Positions 34,553 to 47,010 of a stretch of 64,000 nt of DNA are shown piece after piece. The translations under genes and the position numbers were made by a program. Positions within the stretch are counted from its first letter, which is position 1. Each line of letters opens with the position of its first letter. Source of the DNA: Pseudomonas hefeiensis (GTDB taxonomy: Bacteria; Pseudomonadota; Gammaproteobacteria; Pseudomonadales; Pseudomonadaceae); contig NZ_CP117449.1 of NCBI RefSeq assembly GCF_030687835.1, forward strand, positions 1,116,001 to 1,180,000. Direction: 5' to 3'. The notes beneath the pieces were generated by a model. It was given only the letters and a program-made list of their open reading frames with translations, ran no database searches and was not told the origin of the DNA.

Positions 34553-35386
34553 GTGTATATCCGTTTCTGCGGTAACGGCGACTTAGGGTTCCGCTCTTAC
34601 AGCGGCTCACTTTTGGAAAAGCGCCAAAAGTAAGCAAAAACGCTTTGCCCCACCACTCGGCACCTCGCCTAGGCTCGGTGTGCCCGAACGCAGGCATTGC
34701 TCCGTGGGCCCGCCGCGAAGGGCCATCCATGGCCCAGCGCGGCTATCCCGGCATCCATGCCGGGATGCCCACTGCGCAATACCTGCGTTCGGCCAGCGTG
34801 GTTAATGGGGCGGCGAGATCAAGATCAAGATCAAGATCAAAAGCAGAGCAAAAGCAAAAGCAAAAGCAAAAGCTGGGTAGATGCCAGTATCTATTTAGCG
34901 GAACCACCGCTATCGCGAGCAGGCTCGCTCCCACAGGGGTTTGTGGGGGTTCACAGTATCTGCAAGCGACACAAAAACCTGTGGGAGCGAGCCTGCTCGC
35001 GATGACGCCGGTACATCCAACATGACTGCAAACTGACCTTCCGCGAACAAGCCCGCTCCCACAGGGAAGCGCGTTCGCTCCAGAACAGGCCGGCTGCCAG
35101 GCCGCCTCGCTTTTGATTTTGATCTCGGGCGCCCCGTTAACCACGATGGCTGAACGCAGGCATTGGTTCGAGGGCACCTCGGCATGGATGCCGAGGTAGC
35201 CGCGCTGGGCCATGGATGGCCCTTCGCGGCGGCCCACGAACCAATGCCGGAGTGAGGGCATGCCGAGCCTAAGCGAGGCACCGAGTGGTGGGGCAAAAGC
35301 GTTTTGCTTACTTTTGCGCTTCTCAAAAGTGAGCCGCTGTAAGAGCGGAACCATCAGTGGCCGTTACCACAGAAACGGATATACAC
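34553..35386. repeat. Long palindromic non-coding element
   Basis: 834 bp. The left arm begins GTGTATATCCGTTTCTG and the right arm ends CAGAAACGGATATACAC. Matching continues inward for some 250 bases with small gaps: a GGTAACGG/CCGTTACC block, a GCTCACTTTT/AAAAGTGAGC block, a CTTTGCCCCACCACTCGG/CCGAGTGGTGGGGCAAAAG block, a GGGCCATCCATGGCCCAGCG block, and an inner GTTAA..GGGGCG block. Between the arms are hexamer repeats and REP sequences. Several open frames cross it but follow the palindrome symmetrically and lack ribosome sites, so I call none. It accounts for the sspB-dolP gap. Confidence 0.85.
34914..35062. repeat. REP half plus REPIN inside the long palindrome
   Basis: A right-hand REP half ends at 34934. 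After 46 bases a full, slightly decayed REPIN runs 34981-35062. The left half of the first unit is missing. Confidence 0.8.
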
Positions 35387-35422
35387 CCCGATCAAACTCT
35401 CCCCCCCAAAAAAATGAAGCCA

Positions 35423-35463
35423 AAAAAAACGGCGCTTTCCGTCTCGGAAAAAGCGCCGTTTTT
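35423..35463. terminator. Terminator for the dolP operon (bidirectional)
   Basis: Long stem AACGGCGCTTTCCG / CGGAAAAAGCGCCGTT with a TCT loop, A run on one side and T run on the other, 22 bases beyond the dolP stop. Confidence 0.88.
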
Positions 35464-35485
35464 CTTGAGTACCTGAAGTTCAGTA

Positions 35486-36678
<1,193 letters not shown>

Positions 36679-36766
36679 TTATCGGCACAAACATGTGCGG
36701 CGCGCAAAGCAAAGAGCAAAAAATTGGGTGAAGGTGTCCGGCTCGGCTCGCCATGGGTGTTGACGC

Positions 36767-37129
36767 TCAACTGTCGAAGGCGTTCTGCAGCCAGTTCAAC
36801 TGATCAGCGTTGCTGTCGATGGCAACCACGTCGAAACGGCAGGGGTGATCGGCCCAGCGAGACTCGATTTGCAGGAAATACTGCGCGGCGAAAATCAGTT
36901 TCTGGCGCTTGCGTGCGTCGATGCTGTCGAGCGCGCCACCCCATTGAGTATTTTTTCTGTAGCGGACTTCGACGAATACTACTGTATCGCCGTCAAGCAT
37001 GACCAGATCAAGCTCACCACGTTTACACAGCCAGTTCTGCGCCAGTAGCCGCAGACCCTGCTGTTGAAGATGCGCGAGAGCCTGGCCCTCGGCATCCCGT
37101 CCGCTTTGCTGGCGTGATCGGTCAGGCAT
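36767..37129 (-). CDS. yraN: UPF0102 family protein YraN
   Basis: 120 residues with a restriction-endonuclease-like fold: GRDAEGQALAHLQQQGLRLL, then the motif-bearing RGELDLVMLDGDTVVFVEVR (Asp/Glu and an ExR pair in place of the nuclease ExK). It was once taken as a possible nuclease; function is unproven. I chose the ATG at 37129, which overlaps the lpoA stop by one base; the frame is open 18 codons upstream inside lpoA. Confidence 0.9.
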   Translation of the reverse strand: MPDRSRQQSGRDAEGQALAHLQQQGLRLLAQNWLCKRGELDLVMLDGDTVVFVEVRYRKNTQWGGALDSIDARKRQKLIFAAQYFLQIESRWADHPCRFDVVAIDSNADQLNWLQNAFDS

Positions 37130-38940
37130 CAGCGCTGAGTGTCCGGCAGGCGCTGCACCTGGCCGTTGACGAATTCGGCCCACGGCAGTTGACGTTGCAC
37201 ACGCTGGGACTGCGACACTGCCAGGCTGCCCGACAGGCCTTCGATACGACTGTCCGGCAATGCCTTGAGCTGGCCCAGGCGCGGAGCCAGGCGATAGGCG
37301 TCTGCGCCCATCGCGTACAACCGGCCCAGGCTACCGGCCGCTTGGGGCCACTGGGCGGTGACCTGCTTGCGCAGCGGGTCGTTGGCATCGAGCAGCCACG
37401 GGGTTTCGCAGAAGCGCACGCCGCTCATGTCGTTGTACTGATTCTGGTCGCCACTGGCGCTGAATACATGGGAAGTGGCGTACACAGGCACGTCGCCGGC
37501 GTACTGGAAGTTCAGGGTCGGCTTGATCTGCTGGGCCTGTTGCGGGGTCGAGGCCAGGAACAGGAACTCGATGTCCTGGCGTCGGGACGGCTGGGCCGCC
37601 ACCGTGGTGTCGACTGTGCTTTGCAGGCGCTTGGCGCGACCTTCGCTCTGGCGCAGATGGAACATGTCGGCGATCTGCTGGGCCAGTTGCACTGGCTGGT
37701 CGATGCGTTCGACAGCGATGATGGTGCCACCATTGGCCTGCCAGTCCTGGCTGAAGGCTTTGAGGACACGATCACCCCATTCACCTTTCGGCACCATGAC
37801 TGCGGCACGATGCAGACCGTCCACACGGGCGCGGCGCGACACTTCGCGGGCTTCGTCTTCAGCGGCCAGGCCAAACTGGAAGAGCTGTGCCGGGCCTTGC
37901 TCGCCTTCGCTGTAGTTCAGCGCCAGGGTTGTGATCGGCAGTTGCGGGCGGGTGCTCAACTGCTTGACCAGTGGTTTTTCCAGCGGGCCGACCACTAGTT
38001 GCACGCCGTCGGCCTGGGCCTTGCGATAGAAGTCATCCAGGGACGTCAGGCGCGAGCTGTCATAAAACTGAATGCTCGGCGGGTTTTGCCCGGCCTGTTG
38101 GGCCTGATAGTGGGCAGCCATGAAACCTTCGCGCAGGGCTCTGGCGACTGAGGACAGTGGGCCGTCCTGAGGCAGTAACAGGGCGATCTTGCCCAGAGGT
38201 TGGCTGGCCAGCTCCTTGAGCTTGATCAGCGGTGTCGGCAACTGAAGAGCGGCCGGGTGCTTCGGGTTCTGTTCACGCCAGCTATCGATAGCCGCCTGTT
38301 GTTGCTCCAGCGTGCCAGCGGTTTTTACGGTCTGGGCCAGGCTCAGCCAGCCACCGAGGTCGTCGGTGGTGGTCGGTTGCAACTGGTCGGTGGGCAGCGA
38401 GGCGATCAGCGACCAGATCGCCTCGTGATTTTTTGCCGCTGCTTCATTTTCGAGCAGAGGCGCAATGAAGATCCGCTCCTTGGCGGCTGCCAGGGTCTGG
38501 CCATCGGCCTCAAGGGCGCGGGCGTGGACGGTGCCGGTGCGGACCTGTTGTTCCACCGGCAGCTCGCTCAGGTGTTGCAGGCTCGGGTGGCTCAGGGCAG
38601 TCAGTGCTGCTTTGGGTTGATTGCGCGTCATTGCCAGTTCGGCCGCCAGGGTGCTGGCGAAAATCTGCTGGCCGGGCTTGAGTTGTTCCATCGGCACCTG
38701 TTGCAGGATCTGCGCGGACTGGCCGGCATTGCCCTGGCGGTAGGCCAGGTCTGCTGCACTCAGGCGCAATAGCGCGGCTTCTTCCGGGGTTTTGCTTTGG
38801 GTGGCCTGTTCGAGCAACTGCTCGATACTGGCATCTGGGGTCCGTGGAAGTTCGCCAAGGCTGGAGGAGGGCGAACTGGCGCAGGCCGCCAAAAGGGCAG
38901 CGAGGCAGAGGGCGGAGAGCAGCCGCAGGCAAGCGATCAT
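37129..38940 (-). CDS. lpoA: Penicillin-binding protein activator LpoA
   Basis: An outer-membrane lipoprotein of 603 residues that stimulates the class A penicillin-binding protein PBP1a. The lipobox is LAAC (Cys at about 20). The N-terminal helical TPR-like domain is at about 30-240. The C-terminal periplasmic-binding-protein-like domain is at about 255-590 (KIALLLPQDGPLSSVARALR, VQLVVGPLEKPLVKQLSTRP). It is the first gene of the minus-strand group and diverges from rsmI, with about 209 bases between. Confidence 0.93.
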   Translation of the reverse strand: MIACLRLLSALCLAALLAACASSPSSSLGELPRTPDASIEQLLEQATQSKTPEEAALLRLSAADLAYRQGNAGQSAQILQQVPMEQLKPGQQIFASTLAAELAMTRNQPKAALTALSHPSLQHLSELPVEQQVRTGTVHARALEADGQTLAAAKERIFIAPLLENEAAAKNHEAIWSLIASLPTDQLQPTTTDDLGGWLSLAQTVKTAGTLEQQQAAIDSWREQNPKHPAALQLPTPLIKLKELASQPLGKIALLLPQDGPLSSVARALREGFMAAHYQAQQAGQNPPSIQFYDSSRLTSLDDFYRKAQADGVQLVVGPLEKPLVKQLSTRPQLPITTLALNYSEGEQGPAQLFQFGLAAEDEAREVSRRARVDGLHRAAVMVPKGEWGDRVLKAFSQDWQANGGTIIAVERIDQPVQLAQQIADMFHLRQSEGRAKRLQSTVDTTVAAQPSRRQDIEFLFLASTPQQAQQIKPTLNFQYAGDVPVYATSHVFSASGDQNQYNDMSGVRFCETPWLLDANDPLRKQVTAQWPQAAGSLGRLYAMGADAYRLAPRLGQLKALPDSRIEGLSGSLAVSQSQRVQRQLPWAEFVNGQVQRLPDTQR

Positions 38941-39149
38941 GTAAATGTTCCTGATACGAGATCAAATTAGCGTCGAATTGTACCCAAGCACTGGCCGGGG
39001 CGCGATGTTAGTGGCGTGAATCGATCAATTTAGGTATTTCAAATGTTTCGGCGGAGCACAAGCGGCCATCGGACAGCGAGGCGCTGCGGGCAGTCGTGAC
39101 GCACTCGACGCGCTACAATGGCGGTTTTACCGATCATGAGGTGTGCGCT

Positions 39150-40022
39150 TTGACTGCTCCAGGTGCTTTGAATTCCGCTGCCGGCTCGCTTTATGTGGTG
39201 GCGACGCCCATCGGCAACCTGGACGATATCAGTGCCCGGGCGCTGAAAATCTTGCAGGAGGTGGCCCTGATTGCGGCCGAAGACACGCGCCACTCTCAGC
39301 GCTTGTTGCAACATTTCGGCATTTCAACGCCCTTGGCGGCTTGTCATGAGCACAACGAGCGGGAGGAAGGCAGTCGTTTTATCACTCGCCTGTTGGCGGG
39401 CGATAACGTCGCGCTGATTTCCGACGCGGGTACGCCGCTGATTTCCGACCCTGGTTATCATCTGGTACGCCAGGCTCGGGCGGCCGGCATCAATGTAGTG
39501 CCGGTACCGGGGGCCTGCGCCCTGATCGCGGCGCTTTCGGCGGCGGGCCTGCCGTCGGACCGTTTCATCTTCGAAGGTTTTCTGCCGGCCAAGGCGGTGG
39601 GGCGACGGGCGCGCCTGGAGTCTATAAAGGAAGAGCCGCGTACGTTGATCTTTTATGAGGCGCCGCACCGCATTCTTGAGTGTCTGCAAGACATGGAGCT
39701 GGTGTTTGGTCCTGAGCGCCCGGCGCTGCTCGCCAGGGAGCTGACCAAAACCTTCGAAACTCTCAAGGGGTTGCCCTTGGCGCAGTTGCGCGCCTTCGTC
39801 GAAAGCGATAGCAACCAGCAGCGCGGTGAATGCGTTGTGCTGGTGGCGGGCTGGACGGCGCCGGAAAGTGAAGAGGCTGTCAGCGGCGAAGCGATGCGCA
39901 TCCTCGACCTGCTGCTTGAGGAAATGCCCCTCAAGCGCGCCGCCGCCCTGGCCGCGCAAATCACCGGCGAGCGCAAGAATGTGCTGTATCAGGTTGCGTT
40001 GGAAAAACAGAAGGACCAGTGA
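39150..40022 (+). CDS. rsmI: 16S rRNA (cytidine1402-2'-O)-methyltransferase
   Basis: A SAM-dependent methyltransferase of 290 residues, of the tetrapyrrole methylase fold. The motif at the start is LYVVATPIGNLDDISARALK, followed by LIAAEDTRHSQRLLQHFGIS and LISDAGTPLISDPGYHLVRQ. It methylates the ribose of C1402 in the decoding centre. I chose TTG at 39150, with GAGG 8 bases upstream; GTG at 39141 and ATG at 39096 are also in frame. It diverges from lpoA, as in E. coli, and the RNase P RNA gene follows. Confidence 0.93.
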   Translation: MTAPGALNSAAGSLYVVATPIGNLDDISARALKILQEVALIAAEDTRHSQRLLQHFGISTPLAACHEHNEREEGSRFITRLLAGDNVALISDAGTPLISDPGYHLVRQARAAGINVVPVPGACALIAALSAAGLPSDRFIFEGFLPAKAVGRRARLESIKEEPRTLIFYEAPHRILECLQDMELVFGPERPALLARELTKTFETLKGLPLAQLRAFVESDSNQQRGECVVLVAGWTAPESEEAVSGEAMRILDLLLEEMPLKRAAALAAQITGERKNVLYQVALEKQKDQ

Positions 40023-40094
40023 AACCGGGGCGCGGGGCTGGCCAAGGGCTTTTAGCGCTTGTTCTTCAGGCGGTCTGCCGTTAACCTTCGCGGC

Positions 40095-40452
40095 GGAGAG
40101 TCGATCGGACAGTCGCTGCCCTCTATGAAAATTAGGGGGGGGAGGAAAGTCCGGGCTCCATAGGGCGAAGTGCCAGGTAATGCCTGGGAGGCGTGAGCCT
40201 ACGGAAAGTGCCACAGAAAATAACCGCCTAAGCGTTTCGGCGCCGGTAAGGGTGAAAAGGTGCGGTAAGAGCGCACCGCACGGCTGGCAACAGTTCGTGG
40301 CTAGGTAAACCCCACTTGGAGCAAGACCAAATAGGGTCCCAAGGCGTGGCCCGCGCTGGGACCGGGTAGGTTGCTAAAGATGTCCAGTGATGGCCATCGT
40401 AGACGAATGACTGTTCAAGACAGAACCCGGCTTACAGATCGACTCTCCACCT
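40095..40452 (+). ncRNA. rnpB: RNase P RNA (class A)
   Basis: The catalytic RNA that trims tRNA 5' leaders. The ends pair (GGAGAGTCGATC with GATCGACTCTCC). Conserved core segments are present: GAGGAAAGTCCGGGCTCC at about 40141, GGTAAGGGTGAAAAGGTGCG, and CAGAACCCGGCTTACAGATC near the 3' end. Its place between rsmI and mraZ is standard for Pseudomonas. A weak promoter, TTGTTC (40059) and TTAACC (40081), fits the 5' end. Confidence 0.96.
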
Positions 40453-40653
40453 TTTCCCCTCCTGCCAGAATCGCTGGCAGACGCAGTTGCTAAGACCAAA
40501 AAAATCTTACTCTTAACAAATCACTTTAACTTCTGAGCGCAGCTTCCTGTGTTCGCTGAAGTTGTGGCGAAAAATCCTACGTCAGATTCCCATCGCCCCT
40601 CCAAATACGCTCCTAAATCTCCGATCTATAAGGCTTTTCCTTCAATCCGCGCC

Positions 40654-40683
40654 TTGACGGTGCGGTGGGCGCATTCCTATAGT
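40654..40683 (+). promoter_or_regulatory. Promoter of the dcw cluster (Pmra)
   Basis: -35 TTGACG (40654-40659), 18-base spacer, -10 TATAGT (40678-40683). This puts the start of transcription near 40690, at the first MraZ box. The region 40453-40653 upstream holds only a hairpin (CTGCCAG/CTGGCAG at about 40462-40480) and no gene. Confidence 0.65.
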
Positions 40684-40689
40684 GTGCGC

Positions 40690-40715
40690 AAGTGGCGGAA
40701 AGTGGCATGAAGTGG
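40690..40715 (+). promoter_or_regulatory. Three MraZ-type direct repeats
   Basis: AAGTGG occurs at 40690, 40700 and 40710, an exact 10-base period. MraZ is known to bind direct TGGG-like repeats spaced at one helical turn ahead of its own gene and to repress the dcw promoter. Position, just after the predicted start of transcription, fits repression. Confidence 0.7.
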
Positions 40716-40758
40716 GTTTTTTGAGCTTAAAACGCAAAATTTTTGGAGAAACGCTGAC

Positions 40759-41214
40759 GTGTTTCGCGGAGCTAACGCTATCAGTCTCGATGCAAAGGGC
40801 CGTCTCGCCATGCCGAGCCGGTACCGTGACGAGCTCGTTTCGCGGAGTTCCGGGCAATTAATCGTCACGATCGACGCCGTTGACCCATGTTTGTGTGTTT
40901 ATCCTCTTGATGAGTGGGAAATCATCGAAACCAAACTGCGCGCACTGCCTTCGCTGCGTGAAGAGAACCGCCGCTTGCAACGCTTGCTGATCGGTAACGC
41001 CGTCGATCTCGAACTCGACGGCAGCGGTCGTTTCCTGGTTCCACCGCGTCTGCGCGAGTACGCCAAGCTGGACAAGCGCGCAATGCTGGTGGGCCAACTG
41101 AACAAGTTCCAACTGTGGGACGAAGATGCCTGGAATGCGGTCTCTGCCGCTGACCTCGCTGCTATTCAACAACCGGGCGCGATGCCTGATGAACTGCGTG
41201 ATTTGATCCTGTGA
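40759..41214 (+). CDS. mraZ: Transcriptional regulator MraZ
   Basis: 151 residues with two AbrB/SpoVT-type domains ([20 protein letters not shown] and [20 protein letters not shown]). It forms a ring oligomer that represses the dcw cluster from the box upstream; RsmH counteracts it in E. coli. The start is GTG at 40759 with TTTGGAGAAACG upstream. It overlaps rsmH by 4 bases. Confidence 0.97.
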   Translation: MFRGANAISLDAKGRLAMPSRYRDELVSRSSGQLIVTIDAVDPCLCVYPLDEWEIIETKLRALPSLREENRRLQRLLIGNAVDLELDGSGRFLVPPRLREYAKLDKRAMLVGQLNKFQLWDEDAWNAVSAADLAAIQQPGAMPDELRDLIL

Positions 41215-42154
41215 CTATTGATAGCGGCTTTAACCACATCACCGTACTGCTTGACGAAGCCGTCGAGGCTCTCGCCGTACGTCCTGATGGCTGCTATCTG
41301 GATGGCACGTTCGGGCGCGGCGGGCACAGCCGGCTGATCCTCAGCAAGCTCGGTCCGGACGGCCGGCTGCTGGGGTTCGACAAGGATCCTCAAGCGATTG
41401 CCACCGGGCAAGCGCTAGCGGCCGAAGACGGCCGCTTTGTCGTTGTGCAGCGCAGCTTTGCGGAGCTGGGATCGGAAGTCGCCCAGCGTGGCCTGGCCGG
41501 CAAGGTCAGTGGCGTCCTGCTTGACCTGGGCGTGTCTTCGCCGCAGTTGGACGACCCTGAGCGCGGCTTCAGTTTTCTCAATGATGGCCCGCTGGACATG
41601 CGCATGGATCCGTCCCGCGGAATCAGCGCTGCCGAATTCGTCAATACCGCCGCGGCGGAAGAAATCGCCCGTGTGTTCAAGGAATACGGCGAAGAACGTT
41701 TTTCCGGCCGCATGGCGCGGGCCGTGGTCGAGCGTCGTGACATCAAGCCGTTCGAGCGCACCGGCGATCTGGCCGAAGTGCTGAAGGTTGCCAACCCGGC
41801 ATGGGAGAAGGGTAAGAACCCGGCTACCCGGGCTTTCCAGGGTTTGCGCATCCACGTCAATAATGAGCTGGGTGATCTCGAGGCTGGCCTTGAAGCGGCA
41901 CTTGAAGCGCTTGAGATCGGTGGTCGACTGGTGGTGATCAGCTTCCATTCCCTGGAAGACCGTATCGTCAAACTGTTCATGCGCAAGCTCACCAAGGGTG
42001 AGGCCGATAACCTGCCGCGCAACCTGCCGGTGCGTTTCGAAGCCTTCGTGCCGAAAATCAAGATCCATGGCAAGGCGCAGTTTGCCTCCGAGGCCGAGCT
42101 CAAGGCCAACCCGCGCGCCCGTAGCGCCGTTATGCGTGTTGCGGAGAAGTTGCG

Positions 42155-42158
<4 letters not shown>
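41211..42158 (+). CDS. rsmH: 16S rRNA (cytosine1402-N4)-methyltransferase
   Basis: A SAM-dependent methyltransferase of 315 residues (older name mraW). It acts on the same 16S rRNA base, C1402, as RsmI encoded 2 kb upstream. Motifs: [20 protein letters not shown] (SAM binding), [20 protein letters not shown], and [20 protein letters not shown]. The start is the GTG at 41211, which overlaps the mraZ stop. It overlaps ftsL by 4 bases. Confidence 0.97.
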
Positions 42159-44186
<2,028 letters not shown>

Positions 44187-44187
<1 letters not shown>

Positions 44188-45650
44188 TGTCCCTGAGCCT
44201 GAACAAGATTTTTGCCCATGCCGGCCACGATCTGCTGATTCGCGAATTGGCCCTGGACAGTCGCCACGTGCGTGCCGGGGATCTGTTCCTGGCCGTGCCG
44301 GGCGCCCGTTTTGACGGCCGCGCCCACATCGCCGACGCCTTGAAGCGCGGTGCGGCTGCCGTGGCTTATGAAGTCGACGGCGCGACCGTGCTACCGATCA
44401 CTGATGTGCCGCTGATTCCGGTCAAGGGACTGGCGGCCCAATTGTCGGACATCGCCGGGCGTTTTTACGGCGACCCGAGTCGTCACCTGAACCTGATTGG
44501 CGTGACCGGCACCAACGGCAAGACCAGCGTTACCCAGCTAGTGGCCCAGGCCCTGGATCTGCTGGGCCAGCATTGCGGCATCGTCGGGACCTTGGGTAAC
44601 GGTTTCCACGGTGCGCTGGAGAGTGGCCTGCACACCACGCCGAACCCGATCGCCGTGCAGGCAACCCTGGCCGACCTGAAAAAGGCCGGAGCCAAGGCCG
44701 TTGCGATGGAAGTCTCTTCCCATGGCCTGGACCAGGGTCGCGTGACGGCCCTGGCGTTTGACGTCGCGGTATTGACCAACCTGTCGCGCGATCACCTGGA
44801 TTACCACGGCAGCATGCAGGCTTACGGCGAAGCCAAGGCCAGGTTGTTTGCCTGGAATGACTTGAAGTGCCGGGTCCTCAACCTTGATGACGCGTTCGGC
44901 CGACAATTGGCCGCCGATAAGCGCGAGTCCCGGTTGATCACCTACAGCCTGGAAGATGCCAGCGCCTACCTTTATGTACGCCAGGCGCAATTCGATGACG
45001 AAGGCGTGCGCGCCACGCTGGTTACGCCCCAAGGCGAGCATCACTTGCGCAGCACTTTGCTCGGTCGTTTCAACCTGAGCAATGTCCTGGCGGCCATTGG
45101 TGCCTTGCTCGGCCTGGACTACGCGCTGGATGAAATCCTCAAGGTCCTGCCCAAACTCGAAGGGCCTACCGGGCGCATGCAACGGTTGGGTGGTGGAACG
45201 CAACCGTTGGTGGTGGTCGATTACGCCCATACCCCGGATGCGTTGGAAAAAGTTCTGATGGCCCTGCGGCCACACGCCAAGGGCAAGTTGCTGTGTCTGT
45301 TCGGCTGCGGCGGCGATCGTGACCGTGGCAAGCGTGCGCTGATGGCCGAAGTGGTGGAGCGCTTGGCCGACGGTGTAGTGGTCACGGACGACAATCCGCG
45401 CAGCGAAGACCCGTCGCAGATTTTCGACGACATCCGCGCCGGCTTCTCGGCAGTGGACAACGTCACCTTCGTGGCCGGTCGCGGCCAGGCAATTGCCCAG
45501 TTGATTGGCGGTGCGTCGGCGGACGATGTCGTCGTCCTGGCCGGTAAAGGCCATGAGGACTATCAGGAAATCAACGGCGAACGCCATGCCTTTTCCGATC
45601 TGGTGGAAGCCGATCACGCTCTGACCGCGTGGGAGGTGGCCCATGCTTAA
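44187..45650 (+). CDS. murE: UDP-MurNAc-L-Ala-D-Glu:meso-diaminopimelate ligase
   Basis: A Mur ligase of 487 residues that adds diaminopimelate to the stem peptide in the cytoplasm. The ATP-binding loop is GVTGTNGKTSV at about 107-117, and the UDP-substrate and DAP-binding stretch is TDDNPRSEDPSQI (the DNPR motif marks DAP-specific enzymes). It overlaps murF by 8 bases. Confidence 0.97.
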
Positions 45651-47010
45651 GGCTTTGAAGCTCAGCGAGCTGACCAATGCTCTGCAGGCGCGTCTGATCG
45701 CGGCTGACGCCAGTTTCGATGGGGTAAGCATCGACAGCCGGGCGATTGCGCCGGGACAATTGTTCGTTGCCCTGGCCGGGCCGCGTTTCGACGGCCACGA
45801 TTACCTGAACGACGTGGCCGCCAAAGGCGCGGTTGCGGCACTGGTCGAGCGGGAAGTGACCAACAGCACGCTGGCGCAATTGCAGGTCAATGACACTCGC
45901 CAGGCCCTGGGCCAGCTCGGTGCATTGAACCGCGCCGCATACCGCAACCCGGTCGCGGCCATCACCGGCTCCAGTGGCAAGACCACGGTCAAGGAAATGC
46001 TCGCGAGCATCCTGCGCACCCGCGGTCCGGTGTTGGCCACTCGTGGCAACCTCAATAATGACCTGGGTGTACCCCTGACATTGCTGGAACTGGCACCGCA
46101 ACACAGTGCCGCCGTCATTGAACTCGGTGCCTCGCGGCTCGGTGAGATCGCCTACACCGTGGGCCTGACCAAACCCCACGTGGCCGTGATCAACAACGCC
46201 GGGACCGCCCACGTCGGTGAGTTCGGTGGCCCGGACAAAATCGTTGAGGCCAAGGGTGAGATTCTCGAGGGGCTGGATGCCGATGGCGTCGCCGTGCTGA
46301 ATCTTGACGACAAGGCCTTCGAAACCTGGAAGGCCCGGGCGGGCGGGCGCAAGGTGTTGACGTTTGCCTTGAGCAATCTCGCCGCGAATTTTTACGCCAG
46401 CGACCTGGATCGCGATGCTCGCGGCTGCCCGGCCTTCAACCTGCACTGTCCCGACGGCGCAGAGCGGGTCCAGTTGAACCTGCTTGGCACCCATAACGTC
46501 GCCAACGCCCTGGCCGCTGCGGCCGCCGCCCATGCTTTAGGCGTGTCGCTGCCGGGCATCGTTGCCGGCTTGAACGCGGTGCAACCGGTCAAGGGGCGTT
46601 CCGTTGCGCAGTTGGCCAGCAACGGCATGCGCGTGATCGACGACACCTATAACGCCAACCCGACGTCCATGTGCGCGGCGGTGGATATTCTCGCCGGTTT
46701 CCCCGGCCGTACCGTGCTGGTGCTGGGGGATATCGGCGAGTTGGGCGAATGGGCGCAACAGGGACATCACGACGTCGGCGCCTATGCGCGTGGCAAGGTC
46801 GATGCGCTGTATGCCGTCGGCCCGATGATGGCCCATGCGGTGGCCGCGTTTGGCGAACACGCACAACATTTCAGCACTCAGGCCGAGTTGATCCAGGCCC
46901 TGAGCGCCGAGCAAGACCCGAACACCACCTTATTGATCAAGGGCTCACGCAGTGCCGCGATGGAAAACATCGTCGCCGCGCTGTGCGGTTCCCGTATGGA
47001 GAAACATTAA
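45643..47010 (+). CDS. murF: UDP-MurNAc-tripeptide:D-Ala-D-Ala ligase
   Basis: A Mur ligase of 455 residues that completes the cytoplasmic pentapeptide. The P-loop is [12 protein letters not shown]. Typical MurF segments follow: [18 protein letters not shown] and [20 protein letters not shown]. The ATG at 45643 lies inside the end of murE. The TAA overlaps the mraY ATG by one base. Confidence 0.97.
   Translation: MLKALKLSELTNALQARLIAADASFDGVSIDSRAIAPGQLFVALAGPRFDGHDYLNDVAAKGAVAALVEREVTNSTLAQLQVNDTRQALGQLGALNRAAYRNPVAAITGSSGKTTVKEMLASILRTRGPVLATRGNLNNDLGVPLTLLELAPQHSAAVIELGASRLGEIAYTVGLTKPHVAVINNAGTAHVGEFGGPDKIVEAKGEILEGLDADGVAVLNLDDKAFETWKARAGGRKVLTFALSNLAANFYASDLDRDARGCPAFNLHCPDGAERVQLNLLGTHNVANALAAAAAAHALGVSLPGIVAGLNAVQPVKGRSVAQLASNGMRVIDDTYNANPTSMCAAVDILAGFPGRTVLVLGDIGELGEWAQQGHHDVGAYARGKVDALYAVGPMMAHAVAAFGEHAQHFSTQAELIQALSAEQDPNTTLLIKGSRSAAMENIVAALCGSRMEKH

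Noticed and set aside
34743..35354. Open frames of about 200 codons (and one at 34645-35025) inside the long palindrome
   Set aside because: They run through mirror-image arms, simple repeats and REPs, and have no ribosome site or domain; the frame openness follows from repeat composition.
40453..40653. Possible further small RNA or terminator after the RNase P RNA
   Set aside because: There is a CTGCCAG/CTGGCAG hairpin but no T tract or promoter, so no separate gene is supported.
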